NCBI GenBank assembly: GCA_934101175.1
Contig: CAKOQC010000001.1
Span: forward strand, 248,001 to 312,000
Length of the DNA stretch: 64,000 bases
Source: RUG705 sp934101175
GTDB lineage: Bacteria; Bacillota_I; Bacilli_A; RF39; UBA660
Direction: 5' to 3'
The translations under genes were made by a program, and so were the position numbers. The notes beneath the pieces are model-generated. The model saw only the letters and a program-made list of their open reading frames with translations. It ran no database searches and was not told where the DNA came from. This document shows, piece by piece, positions 50,514 through 59,222 of the stretch; position 1 is the first letter of the stretch; each line of letters opens with the position of its first letter.

Positions 50514-51247
50514 CTTAAAACTCTTTTCTTACATTTAATATTATCTTCTTCTCTATTATTATATTCTCTATCTACATCATTATCTCTATTAAGTATATCT
50601 ACTTTATCATATTCTATATCTTTATTATCTATCTTCTTAGTTAACTCTACTTCTTTATTCATATCATTATCTATATTTTCATTTTCTTCTAAGAATACTC
50701 CTCTTATCTTCATATCATCATTAGCTTGAAGCATTTCTCTTAAAGAATTCATAAATGAATGGAAATCATAAAATCCTGTTACTGCAAAGATAATTCCTAA
50801 AAGATACCCTATAAATACATGTGTTGATAAAGTTATAAATGCACATCCAAGTACTCCTAAAAAGACAATTAATTCTCCTACAGCTAAATCTTTTACACCC
50901 TTAATAAGTTTCTTATAATAATTTTTCTGTTCATTCACAAGTTTTAAATAATCAGATCTATTATCTTTTAATAAGTCCATATCTAATTCTAATAATTTCT
51001 TCTGATAATATAAACCTACTCCTCTATGTTTTTGATACTTATAATAACTATATCCTCCCTTTAATAAGAAAGTTCCTCCTATTAAAGATATTAATAAACT
51101 AGTATTTATCTTCATAATACTACCAAATACCCCTATTGCTAAAGATATTAAAGGTACTATTACCATCTTACTAAAATACTTTTCTTTTATATTCTTCTCT
51201 GTATCTATTTTCTTTACTACATCATCTATAACCAAATTCTTATCCAT
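50486..51247 (-). CDS. Two-hairpin membrane protein, unknown
   Basis: A 253-residue membrane protein that I do not recognise. Two pairs of helices lie at ~24-60 and ~113-155, separated by a soluble segment with KYQKHRGVGLYYQKKLLEL. The C-terminal 90 residues are soluble and highly charged, rich in Asn and Asp (NENIDNDMNKEVELTKK). The frame continues to 51292, but AGGAGGAATATT puts the start at ATG 51247. It forms a single unit with a terminator. Confidence 0.6.
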   Translation of the reverse strand: MDKNLVIDDVVKKIDTEKNIKEKYFSKMVIVPLISLAIGVFGSIMKINTSLLISLIGGTFLLKGGYSYYKYQKHRGVGLYYQKKLLELDMDLLKDNRSDYLKLVNEQKNYYKKLIKGVKDLAVGELIVFLGVLGCAFITLSTHVFIGYLLGIIFAVTGFYDFHSFMNSLREMLQANDDMKIRGVFLEENENIDNDMNKEVELTKKIDNKDIEYDKVDILNRDNDVDREYNNREEDNIKCKKRVLRKDNNYKRK

Positions 51248-51336
51248 AATATTCCTCCTAAACAAGTACTCCTTATTATAATCAATATCCATCTTTTTTG
51301 CAAGAATTATCTATCTATTATTATAAAATATTAATT

Positions 51337-51366
51337 AAAAAGACAATCTCTTAAAGATTATCTTTT
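51337..51366 (-). terminator. Terminator of the 51351 gene
   Basis: AAGA-c-AATCT pairs with AGATT-a-TCTT with one mismatch and a short loop; five T on the minus strand follow. It overlaps the last codons. Confidence 0.6.
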
Positions 51367-51878
51367 ACTAATTTAGCACTTCTAAATATTGGCATTAATT
51401 TCTTAACATTAACTTTTTCTTTAATCTTTTTCTTACCAATATCTCTAATAGCTTTCAATCTACCAGATTCATCATCTTTATTATAAGCTATATAGCTAAC
51501 ACTATCTATATTGAAATTATGATTAAATTTAATAAATTTTGTTACTTCGTTTAGCATCAAAGCCATATCTCCAATAGTAATCATTCCTGCATTAACTGTA
51601 ATACCAAATGATTTATCATCTATTATCATTGGATTAAACATTCTACTATCATAGTTGTTATATTCTGATTCAAAACGATATATATATTCACTATTATATC
51701 TTTCATATAAATAGTTTGTTTTTAATTTATTATTTTGTACAAGTAATGGATTATTACTTTCAAAATCTAATTCATTTAACTTCTCATAAAGTAAATATGC
51801 TACTAATTTAATTTGTGTTTTTACATTTTCCGAGGGAACTTCCTCATCATCCAATGTAAAAGTATAAATCTCTTTCAT
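51351..51878 (-). CDS. Hypothetical protein
   Basis: I do not recognise this 175-residue, apparently soluble protein. The middle is beta-rich and aromatic (YIYRFESEYNNYDSRMF), followed by FGITVNAGMITIGDMALML and a basic C-terminal helix, KKKIKEKVNVKKLMPIF. No signal peptide or membrane helix is visible. It follows the penicillin-binding protein gene by about 60 bases, so a link with cell-wall synthesis is possible but not shown. AGAAGGAAGAGGTTTAA precedes the ATG. Confidence 0.55.
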   Translation of the reverse strand: MKEIYTFTLDDEEVPSENVKTQIKLVAYLLYEKLNELDFESNNPLLVQNNKLKTNYLYERYNSEYIYRFESEYNNYDSRMFNPMIIDDKSFGITVNAGMITIGDMALMLNEVTKFIKFNHNFNIDSVSYIAYNKDDESGRLKAIRDIGKKKIKEKVNVKKLMPIFRSAKLVKDNL

Positions 51879-51936
51879 TTAAACCTCTTCCTTCTGAGCA
51901 AAAAATATCATATCACTTTTCTTCATTTTTGTCAAA

Positions 51937-54081
51937 TCAATATAAATTTTTAAATTCTATTTCCACCACTCCTTCTATTTTAGTACCAGGTTGAATATTT
52001 TGATTACTAGCATATCCATACCCAGTTAAATTATATGTAACTCCCATAAGATCTAGAACTATTTTACTCTCTTTATAAGATAGTCCTGTAAAATCTATCA
52101 TTGTCTTATCATTATCATTAGTAACTAATACTACTAAATCATTATTAGTAAGTGTTGTATCTTTATTAGGATACTGATTTATAATCTTATTTCCTGTTCC
52201 TATTGTAATAACTCTTAGTTTATTATCATTAAGTTCTTTAATTATTTCCGTAGTTGTCTTATTAGTATAATCATTAACTGTATAATTAATCTTATTACTA
52301 GTACTATTATCTATATTTAAATATTTAGATAAGTTAACAACAATATCTTTAACTGCTGGAGCTAAATAATTAACTGTATCTTTAGGTTTCTTAATAGCCA
52401 TATATATAATTATCTCTGGATTATCTCCTGGATATATTCCTGCAAAAGAATATATATAATCACTATTACCTGTTAAGTATTTTCCATTTTCATATATTGA
52501 AGCTGTACCAGTTTTTCCTATTAAATCATATCCTTCCATATAATATGCTGAACCAGTTCCTTTTGTACTATCAGGAGTAATTACACTTCTCATAAGTTCT
52601 TTTATCTTATCAGTAGTACTCTTAGAAGCTACTTTTCCTTTACTTTTTCTTGTATTTTCTAATGTCGTCTTTCCGTTTTCGTCTACTATCTTACTAACTA
52701 CATAAGGTTCTAACATTTCTCCATCATTAGCTACTATACTCATTCCTTGTAACATCTGTACCGGACTAACCATAATACCCTGTCCATATCCTGCTGTAGC
52801 CGCTTCTACATCATAATTAAAACTAACATTCCCTTTAAGTTCATTATTTAAAGATATACCTGTCTTCTTACCAAAACCATATTTATCATAACAAGCCTTA
52901 AGCTCTTTCTTAGAAATAACACTCTCAAGTAAATTAGCTACTCCTATATTAGAAGACATCGCATAACCATGATCATATGTAATTAACCCCCATCCTGTTC
53001 CATTCCAGTCCTTAATAGTAACCGTATCATTAGCATCTCTTTCTGATACATATGTCTTAGATCCTGACATAAATGTATCATCACCCTTATATTTACCACT
53101 ATCAATAGCACACATATAACTAAATGTCTTCATTGTAGAACCAGGCTCATATGTATAACTAACTAATGGATCCATATAATTAGTTAAATTTCTTATATTA
53201 GGATCATATGAAGGTGTTGAAGAATATCCTAGTATCTCTCCTGTCTTAGCATTCATAACTCCCATTAAAACCCATTCTGCTTGGCTATCTTCTTGAGCCT
53301 TTTTAACTACTTTCTCAATAAATAATTGTACACTACTATCAATAGTTAGATATACATCACTTCCATTAGTAGCATCTTCTACATATTCATTTGAATTAGC
53401 TATCTTATTACCTCTACCATCTTTCTCATAAGTAATATATCCTGCCTTACCAGTAAGTTCTTTATTAAAATATCCCTCTATTCCTAACTCTCCAACCATA
53501 TATAGATTTCCATCTATCACCTTATTCTTAGTATATCCTAATAAATAAGAAGCAAAATCTCCATTCGGATAATATCTTTTAGTACTTTTAGTGAAATCTA
53601 TACCAGGTAAATTTAAATTCTTAATTTCTTCCATCTTTAACTGACTTAAGTTCTTACCTGCTACTCCAAATTCTACTTGATAAGCATCTTTATTAAGTCT
53701 TTCTAATATTTTTTCATAAGACATATCTATATGTTCAGATAGTATTCTAGCAGTATTTTCTTTATCTTTAACGTGTCTAAGTTCTCCCCCATCTACACTT
53801 CTACTCTCTTCTAAGTAAGCTATCAAGGTATAACTAGAAACATCTTGTGCTAATACATTCCCCTTAGTGTCATAAATAGCTCCTCTTTCTGGCATAATTA
53901 CTTCTTCTAAGATATTTCTATTTTTAATAAACTCACTAAGTGTTAAATCTCCTTTAGCTTTATAATCTACTAAACATCTATAAGTTAATGTACCCCCAAA
54001 TATTAAGAACAAAAAAAAGACAAAAAGATATACTAACTTATTTACCTTAAGTTTATTCGTATTTATCTTTTTGTCTTTCAT
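51937..54081 (-). CDS. Class B penicillin-binding protein with PASTA domains (FtsI/Pbp2B type)
   Basis: A monofunctional transpeptidase that cross-links peptidoglycan, most likely at the septum. After one N-terminal membrane helix (~15-36) comes the PBP dimerisation domain (MPERGAIYDTKGNVLAQ), then the transpeptidase: SxxK in EPGSTMKTF near 315, SSN in AMSSNIGVAN near 378, and KTGTAS near 523. Two PASTA domains fill ~600-710 (TTEIIKELNDNKLRV and GLSYKESKIVLDLMGVTY). Gram-positive division PBPs share this arrangement. It is the last gene of mraZ-rsmH-ftsL-pbp; the frame begins at 54093, but the GGAGG site fits ATG 54081. About 714 residues is a normal length. Confidence 0.93.
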   Translation of the reverse strand: MKDKKINTNKLKVNKLVYLFVFFLFLIFGGTLTYRCLVDYKAKGDLTLSEFIKNRNILEEVIMPERGAIYDTKGNVLAQDVSSYTLIAYLEESRSVDGGELRHVKDKENTARILSEHIDMSYEKILERLNKDAYQVEFGVAGKNLSQLKMEEIKNLNLPGIDFTKSTKRYYPNGDFASYLLGYTKNKVIDGNLYMVGELGIEGYFNKELTGKAGYITYEKDGRGNKIANSNEYVEDATNGSDVYLTIDSSVQLFIEKVVKKAQEDSQAEWVLMGVMNAKTGEILGYSSTPSYDPNIRNLTNYMDPLVSYTYEPGSTMKTFSYMCAIDSGKYKGDDTFMSGSKTYVSERDANDTVTIKDWNGTGWGLITYDHGYAMSSNIGVANLLESVISKKELKACYDKYGFGKKTGISLNNELKGNVSFNYDVEAATAGYGQGIMVSPVQMLQGMSIVANDGEMLEPYVVSKIVDENGKTTLENTRKSKGKVASKSTTDKIKELMRSVITPDSTKGTGSAYYMEGYDLIGKTGTASIYENGKYLTGNSDYIYSFAGIYPGDNPEIIIYMAIKKPKDTVNYLAPAVKDIVVNLSKYLNIDNSTSNKINYTVNDYTNKTTTEIIKELNDNKLRVITIGTGNKIINQYPNKDTTLTNNDLVVLVTNDNDKTMIDFTGLSYKESKIVLDLMGVTYNLTGYGYASNQNIQPGTKIEGVVEIEFKNLY

Positions 54082-54103
54082 AATAGCCTCCATATATATT
54101 TAC

Positions 54104-54397
54104 TTATTCTGAAACTGATTTAATATTTTCATTATTATAAGTAAGTCCTAACTGTGTACTAACAGCTTGTATTTTATCTAAAGAAACCATCTCATTTATT
54201 TTCATAACCAAACTTTGATTATCTTCAGTTTCATCTTTTATTATACCACTAAGTTCTTGAATTTCCAAATTAATTTTACTAAGCATTGCTCTACTATAAA
54301 TAATTCCTACTACTAAAAATAGTGAAGTAATAACAAATGTCTTATAAATAAATTTCTCTATACGTACATTTTTATTTACTTTCTTCTTCTTTTTCAT
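54104..54397 (-). CDS. ftsL: FtsL-like septum protein
   Basis: A 97-residue bitopic protein: a very basic N-terminus (MKKKKKVNKNVRIEK), one helix at ~20-40, and an extracellular coiled-coil region (LSKINLEIQELSGIIKDE and NQSLVMKINEMVSL) ending in ATQLGLTYNNENI-like sequence. This is the plan of FtsL, the septal regulator that complexes with FtsB/DivIC and the PBP, but sequence alone is low-similarity. Position between rsmH and the PBP is the standard place. Six bases separate it from rsmH and ten from the PBP. Confidence 0.82.
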   Translation of the reverse strand: MKKKKKVNKNVRIEKFIYKTFVITSLFLVVGIIYSRAMLSKINLEIQELSGIIKDETEDNQSLVMKINEMVSLDKIQAVSTQLGLTYNNENIKSVSE

Positions 54398-54402
54398 ATT
54401 TA

Positions 54403-55326
54403 TCAGTCCTTTATCTTTTCAACTATTCTAAGTCTAGCACTCCTAGCTCTATTATTTTCATCTAATTCTATATCGCTTGGTGTTATTCCTTTACTAATTA
54501 TTTTTAATTTAGGCATATATTCTAAAGGTATATAAGGAAGTTTACTAAATTTACTATCTACTTCACTATACTTTCTAAATATATTCTTAACTGTTCTATC
54601 TTCTAAAGAATGAAAAGTAATAACACATATTCTTCCACCCACACGAATTAAATCTATTGCTTGTTCTAATGCACTCTCAAGTACATCTAATTCATGATTT
54701 ACTTCTATTCTAATAGCTTGAAATGTTTTTCTTGCCGGATGTCCTTCTCTAAGTTCTCTCGCTGGCATACTTCTTTTTATTATTTCTACTAATTCTAAAG
54801 TTGTCTCTATTGGTCTTATTTCTCTTTCTTTAATAATATTCTTAGCTATACTATTAGCATATTTTTCTTCTCCATAATCTCTAATTACTCTAACTAATTC
54901 TTGATAACTATAATTATTAACTAACTCATAAGCTGAAAAATCACTATCAGTATCCATTCTCATATCAAGTCTTGCATCATTATGATAACTAAAACCACGA
55001 TAATCTTCATCAAGTTGCATACTACTAACACCAATATCAAAAAGTATTCCATCCACCTTAGTAACACCCTCATCAAGTAAACATTCTTTCATATTAGCAA
55101 AATTACTTTTAATTATCTTATAATTTTTATATGCTTTTAGTCTCTCTTTACTATAGCTTATCGCTTCAGCGTCTTGGTCAAAAGCATATAAAAACCCCTT
55201 TTCAATTCTTTTTAAGATTTCTAAACTATGTCCTCCAAATCCCAAAGTAGCATCTACATAAACTCCATCTTTATTGATATTTAATCCATCAACACTTTCA
55301 TATAATAATACACTCTTATGCTTCAT
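54403..55326 (-). CDS. rsmH: 16S rRNA m4C1402 methyltransferase RsmH
   Basis: RsmH adds the N4-methyl group to C1402 in the ribosomal P site. The 307-residue SAM-dependent enzyme starts MKHKSVLLYESVDGLN and has the SAM site YVDATLGFGGHSLEIL, LFDIGVSSMQLDEDYRGFSY, the RRVAR-like HPARKTFQAIRIEVN and HSLEDRTVKNIF. Family length is normal. The open frame starts upstream at 55377 within mraZ; ATG 55326 matches the family start and gives an 11-base overlap with the mraZ stop. It is the second gene of the dcw cluster. Confidence 0.96.
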   Translation of the reverse strand: MKHKSVLLYESVDGLNINKDGVYVDATLGFGGHSLEILKRIEKGFLYAFDQDAEAISYSKERLKAYKNYKIIKSNFANMKECLLDEGVTKVDGILFDIGVSSMQLDEDYRGFSYHNDARLDMRMDTDSDFSAYELVNNYSYQELVRVIRDYGEEKYANSIAKNIIKEREIRPIETTLELVEIIKRSMPARELREGHPARKTFQAIRIEVNHELDVLESALEQAIDLIRVGGRICVITFHSLEDRTVKNIFRKYSEVDSKFSKLPYIPLEYMPKLKIISKGITPSDIELDENNRARSARLRIVEKIKD

Positions 55327-55759
55327 CTTCAAAATCCCCATCAAATAAGTTTTCTGATATTTCATCCAACTTTTCATAATTTTCTTGCATTAGTTTATTT
55401 AATTTGTCTAATGCCCAAATCTCTAGACGATCATTTACCCCAATGATTGCACATTCTTTTTCTATTCCTGCATATAAAATCAAAGAGTTATCTAGATTTA
55501 TTCTACCTTGGCGATCAAATTCGCATACAGTGGCACTAGCTAAGAAAAATCTTGTAAACGTTCTTGCATCTTTCTTTGTAAATGGTAGTTTTTTAAGTCT
55601 ATTGACAATCTTTTCCCACTCTACTAAGGAATATACGAATAAACATCCATCAAGTCCTTTAGTAACTACGAAACTCTTGCCAATTTCCTCTCTAAATTTA
55701 GAAGGTATTATTAATCTTCCCTTTTCATCAATATTATGATGATATTCTCCAATTAACAT
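55316..55759 (-). CDS. mraZ: Transcriptional regulator MraZ
   Basis: MraZ is an AbrB-fold ring protein that regulates the dcw operon it heads. The 147-residue protein has two tandem MraZ domains: MLIGEYHHNIDEKGRLIIPSKF at the start and TVCEFDRQGRINLDNSLILYAG in the second half, each with the D-x-x-x/Q-GR motif. A frame extension to GTG 55771 lies within the ribosome site GTGGGGGATAAT; ATG 55759 is used. Three direct AGTGG boxes with a 10-bp period sit immediately upstream, its likely own binding site. Confidence 0.96.
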   Translation of the reverse strand: MLIGEYHHNIDEKGRLIIPSKFREEIGKSFVVTKGLDGCLFVYSLVEWEKIVNRLKKLPFTKKDARTFTRFFLASATVCEFDRQGRINLDNSLILYAGIEKECAIIGVNDRLEIWALDKLNKLMQENYEKLDEISENLFDGDFEDEA

Positions 55760-55767
55760 ATTATCCC

Positions 55768-55793
55768 CCACTTTCTACCACTCTTCACCACTT
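55768..55793 (-). promoter_or_regulatory. MraZ operator: three AGTGG boxes, 10-bp period
   Basis: On the minus strand AAGTGG (55788-55793), GAGTGG (55778-55783) and AAGTGG (55768-55773) repeat every 10 bases. This matches the MraZ binding site described in Mollicutes (AAAGTG-type submotifs at 10 bp) and the TGGGN-type boxes in E. coli. The last box overlaps the ribosome site of mraZ, so binding could block both transcription and translation start. Confidence 0.8.
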
Positions 55794-55810
55794 GCACTTT
55801 AATTTTATAA

Positions 55811-55846
55811 TAAAAAAAACTATTTGTAAATAGTTTCAAATAGTTT
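55811..55846 (-). terminator. Terminator-shaped hairpin between mraZ and the 55869 gene
   Basis: AAACTATTTG (55817-55826) pairs with CAAATAGTTT (55837-55846), and seven T follow on the minus strand. It ends the transcript of the 55869 gene and lies just upstream of the mraZ promoter region (TTTACA-17-TATAAA). Confidence 0.8.
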
Positions 55847-55868
55847 TTCATTAACTTTACACTATATC

Positions 55869-57068
55869 TTACATTTTAATATTCATATCTAGTATATTAT
55901 CTAAATCTACTCCCGTAATTATCTTTCTAATAGCTTTATTTTTAAGTAGTTTTTCCAATAAACTATCTTCATCTATAACTATATCTTTATAACTAACTGC
56001 TGTATCTGTGTCTACTTCATCAATCCCTATACTAGTATCTATATTATAATTTAACTTAAGCTCTAGTTTATAATTATCTTCTAGTGAATTTACTACTATT
56101 AAAGCACTCGTATCTTTATCATTATTCTTTATCTGAACACTACCAGAATACATCAAAGTATAATCTTGACTATATTCATAATTATACTTATCTATTGCTT
56201 TAGTAATCTTAAGTTGTTCATTACTATCACTCATATCATTCTCTTCAAACATTAAAAATTCATTATTAAGTATTCCTAAATAAATACTAAGTTCTATATC
56301 AGCATCTCCAAATATATCCTCTTGGGTAAATTCTTCTCCATATACATTCTTATATATACTAGTATATTTATTATCTTGAAGTAATGTCTTATTATATTTA
56401 TCTCTAAATTCTTCATCTATAACTAAAGTAATCTTCTTAACATACTTATCATCTAATTTAACATACTCTTTTCTATAATTAGCATTATCTAGTCCACTCT
56501 TAAATGTATCTATATCTTTTTGAAATAAATATTTATAATCATCTATTGTAACACCACTATTATTACTACCATCTTTATCAAGTACTTTCTCTATCTTAAT
56601 AGTCTTATCATATACCTCTTCTATATTTACATACATATCATCATCAGTAACAAGCATCTTAATAACCGGTAATAATTCATCATCATAAGTATTATTCATA
56701 ACTAAAGAAGACATCTTCTTATCTTTATCATAACCAATTCTTCCTTTAAATCCTACTTTATTAATAATATTATATATTTTATTATCTTTACCCATTGCAT
56801 CATTAATAGTAGCATCTATATCATATGTAATATTAAATTCATCATACCCATTATATTCTTCATAAGGTATCATCTTAGTAATCTCTTTAGTAAATACTTT
56901 AAAAATCATCTTAGGATTATCTAATACAAAATAATAATATATTCCTCCTCCTAATAAGATTACTAATAATAATATTAAAATAATAGTACCAGTATGTGTA
57001 TTCTTAGGTTCTTTAAATGTATCATCATCCATTTCTCTATCAACTACAATATCTTTATTTTCTTCCAT
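55869..57068 (-). CDS. Membrane-anchored extracellular protein, unknown
   Basis: A 399-residue protein with an acidic cytoplasmic start (residues 1-25), one helix at ~27-48, and a long, mainly beta/alpha extracellular domain with many Asp and Tyr residues. I recognise no family. It is a bitopic protein facing outward. It sits between the dcw cluster and the variable surface protein and has the same direction as both, but it has its own terminator. AAAGAGAGGTAGTAAGAT precedes the ATG. Confidence 0.6.
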   Translation of the reverse strand: MEENKDIVVDREMDDDTFKEPKNTHTGTIILILLLVILLGGGIYYYFVLDNPKMIFKVFTKEITKMIPYEEYNGYDEFNITYDIDATINDAMGKDNKIYNIINKVGFKGRIGYDKDKKMSSLVMNNTYDDELLPVIKMLVTDDDMYVNIEEVYDKTIKIEKVLDKDGSNNSGVTIDDYKYLFQKDIDTFKSGLDNANYRKEYVKLDDKYVKKITLVIDEEFRDKYNKTLLQDNKYTSIYKNVYGEEFTQEDIFGDADIELSIYLGILNNEFLMFEENDMSDSNEQLKITKAIDKYNYEYSQDYTLMYSGSVQIKNNDKDTSALIVVNSLEDNYKLELKLNYNIDTSIGIDEVDTDTAVSYKDIVIDEDSLLEKLLKNKAIRKIITGVDLDNILDMNIKM

Positions 57069-57199
57069 ATCTTACTACCTCTCTTTACTAATACATTATA
57101 ATTTTATCATATCTATTTCTATTTTACAAACAAATTATCTTATTTAGAATTATTTTCCATCAAAAACTTAATTTTTGTAAATGTCAACATCAAGACCTA
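57069..57199. other. Spacer upstream of the 57068 gene
   Basis: About 130 AT-rich bases that must carry the promoter of the 57068 gene on the minus strand. I see no gene, repeat or clear promoter here. Confidence 0.35.
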
Positions 57200-57236
57200 A
57201 AAAAATTAGCAATACAAAATTAATGTACTGCTAATT
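57200..57236 (-). terminator. Terminator of the surface protein transcript
   Basis: AATTAGCA-a-TAC (57204-57215) pairs with GTA-c-TGCTAATT (57225-57236), one mismatch, with a run of T on the minus strand. It is about 157 bases after the surface protein stop, so the transcript has a long 3' UTR. Confidence 0.75.
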
Positions 57237-57392
57237 CGTATTATCCCATTTTCATCATTTTATTACTCACAGGAACCTACTGTTTATGTATTTAATCACT
57301 TATGTGATTAGGAACTAAACCTCTACGATAATCCATATTTGTAATATCCTTGAATATTAAATACTGAAGACATAAGTCTTATATATTGTAGT
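57237..57392. other. Structured 3' untranslated region of the surface protein gene
   Basis: Between stop codon and terminator lie two hairpins: AAGAC-ataa-GTCTT (57367-57380), 13 bases after the stop, and TAATCAC-ttat-GTGATTA (57293-57310). Hairpins at the 3' side of variable regions help mutagenic homing in some DGRs. A 14-codon frame (57292-57336, MDYRRGLVPNHISD) with an AAGGAT site is present but of doubtful meaning. No template repeat or reverse transcriptase gene is here. Confidence 0.55.
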
Positions 57393-57545
57393 CTAGGCCA
57401 CCAACGAAGAACGAAATCCGCTGTTGTTGTTGGCATTGCCATGGTAGTTGCTAAAGTAAAACACGCCGACAGTAGAACCACCGCTATAGCCGCCGCCTCG
57501 CCTCAACCATGGGTAATTGGCACTAACAAAGCCCGCGTAATCACC
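57393..57545 (-). repeat. Putative DGR variable region in the C-lectin/FGE tail
   Basis: The last ~150 bases of the surface protein gene are GC-rich (61 of 113 bases counted at the end are G or C, 54%) in a ~30% GC neighbourhood. Codons at positions expected to vary in FGE/C-lectin DGR targets nearly all end in C or T (TAT AGC GGT, TAC TTT AGC AAC TAC CAT), as when AAY codons of a template are mutated at adenine. The residue pattern RGGGYSGGSTVGVF then NNNSGFR matches known DGR variable proteins. Confidence 0.7.
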
Positions 57546-59222
57546 ATACCAACTACTAACCTCGGATAAACCATGTCCATAACATATTCCACCATTACAA
57601 GCAGTTAAGGCATTAGTCGTTGTATAATCATCATAATATTTACTATCTGGTTTACTATTAAACCCAGCACTATTTCCTCCCCATGTTGTACTTGCACCAC
57701 TATAATATCCCATGACATATTCATATGCTCCTCCAGACATATCATATATTCCCGTAATATTTCCTGTGGTACTTGCTACTTTTGTTAAATCTCTTGTACT
57801 ACTTTTGGTATTAGTACCATAATTTAATAAATATCCATCCCACGTATAATATCCATAACTATTGTATTGTTCTGTTGAAGTTTGAGCTGTATATGTTTTA
57901 TTTATTGGAGTTTGGTAGCCAACATTGCCACCACTTCTTCCAGTATAATATGATGATGAGTTATTAATATATATTTCTCTATTTGCTCCATATTTTGAAT
58001 GTGATAGATATGCAGCGGCTCCCCATTCATCATTCTTCATCATATGACTATCTGTGTTTGAAGTTATTCCGTATGTTGTACCACCTAGTAACTGTGCTGT
58101 AGTGAATTGTACTGATACTTTTTGACTTCTTAATGAAGATACATCTGGTAATATTGTAGGACTAGAAGCTGTACCTGTTGTTTCAAATTTTCCTACCCAT
58201 ATTCCTGATAACTCTTCTCCTTCATCTCTTACTCCATCACTATCATTATCCCACCAAAATGCTGGGTGAGTTATATATTCGCCAACTTGTGTTCCTTTTG
58301 ATATTGTATCTTTATCTTCAAAAATTATATCTATTGTTTGTTCTTTACCATTTTCATCATTGTCAGCTATAGACCATATCTGATATTTATATCTTGGTAT
58401 CCAGACATAATATGCAAGTATATCTGCTTGATTAATTTCTACTCCAGAATTATTTTTATAATAATCCCTAGTTTGAGTACCACTCTCTTTTACTAATACT
58501 ACATTAGCCCATTCTTGATTAGAATAATTATACCAAGAATTATCTGTACTAGATATTGTTTTTATTACCGTACCATTTGATGTATCAAAAACTATTGGTA
58601 TCATTCCATCATCAAGTACTGGTGCATTAGGTTCTTCTTTTTGGTCCACACAGCTTCCATTTAAAGAAAGTTCAAATGATTGGTTCATGGTATCTGAACT
58701 AGTTTCTTTAGCATCTAACCATATCCATAAATAATATGTTTCTGTTGTAGTACTGCTATAATCTTTATCTGTAAATAGTCTTACTTTATTATTTTTAGCA
58801 AGTCCTCCAAAATTACCAGAAATAATTACTCCAGTATCTTTATCAGTACTACTTGTATTTAATACATACATTAAATTACTACTGATAGCTAAATTATCTG
58901 AAATACTTTTTATATCTAACCATAAGTCCATATAAATAGTTTTACCTTCTTTAGTAATCGTAGGCATTACTTTTACTTCTCTTTTTATATAGTTAGCTGT
59001 GGTAGTATCGTTAACTTCTGTTGGTATTAAATTAATTGTACCTGATGTGATATCTCCACCACCATCAGCTGCACAACTAAAATCACTTTCAATGGTGAAG
59101 TTTACTACTGTCTTTTGTTCTTCGGTACTCTGCCAACGCCAATATGCTAAAGTTCCCCCAATAATTGCAATTACTAGTCCAAATATAGCAATTATTATCA
59201 ATGTTTTCTTATTTTTTTCCAT
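57393..59222 (-). CDS. Surface protein with FGE/C-lectin-type C-terminus (probable DGR target)
   Basis: A 609-residue exported protein. The N-terminal signal anchor (KKTLIIIAIFGLVIAIIGGTLAYW) is of the SipW/TasA-like type. Residues ~30-200 form a beta-rich, TasA/camelysin-like domain. From ~230 the protein has a formylglycine-generating-enzyme/C-type-lectin-like domain: VWIPRYKYQIWS, GIWVGKFETTG, WGAAAYLSHSKYG, GIYDMSGGAYEYVMGYY, and the variable-looking end PWLRRGGGYSGGS with NANNNSGFRSSL. Such tails display hypervariable ligand-binding residues in DGR systems. The frame begins at TTG 59249, but AAGGAGAAATGT fits ATG 59222. The reverse transcriptase must be elsewhere, if it exists. Confidence 0.8.
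   Translation of the reverse strand: MEKNKKTLIIIAIFGLVIAIIGGTLAYWRWQSTEEQKTVVNFTIESDFSCAADGGGDITSGTINLIPTEVNDTTTANYIKREVKVMPTITKEGKTIYMDLWLDIKSISDNLAISSNLMYVLNTSSTDKDTGVIISGNFGGLAKNNKVRLFTDKDYSSTTTETYYLWIWLDAKETSSDTMNQSFELSLNGSCVDQKEEPNAPVLDDGMIPIVFDTSNGTVIKTISSTDNSWYNYSNQEWANVVLVKESGTQTRDYYKNNSGVEINQADILAYYVWIPRYKYQIWSIADNDENGKEQTIDIIFEDKDTISKGTQVGEYITHPAFWWDNDSDGVRDEGEELSGIWVGKFETTGTASSPTILPDVSSLRSQKVSVQFTTAQLLGGTTYGITSNTDSHMMKNDEWGAAAYLSHSKYGANREIYINNSSSYYTGRSGGNVGYQTPINKTYTAQTSTEQYNSYGYYTWDGYLLNYGTNTKSSTRDLTKVASTTGNITGIYDMSGGAYEYVMGYYSGASTTWGGNSAGFNSKPDSKYYDDYTTTNALTACNGGICYGHGLSEVSSWYGDYAGFVSANYPWLRRGGGYSGGSTVGVFYFSNYHGNANNNSGFRSSLVA

Noticed and set aside
57237..57392. Template repeat for the putative DGR
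   Set aside because: The region is AT-rich and does not resemble the variable region; only hairpins and a small frame were found.
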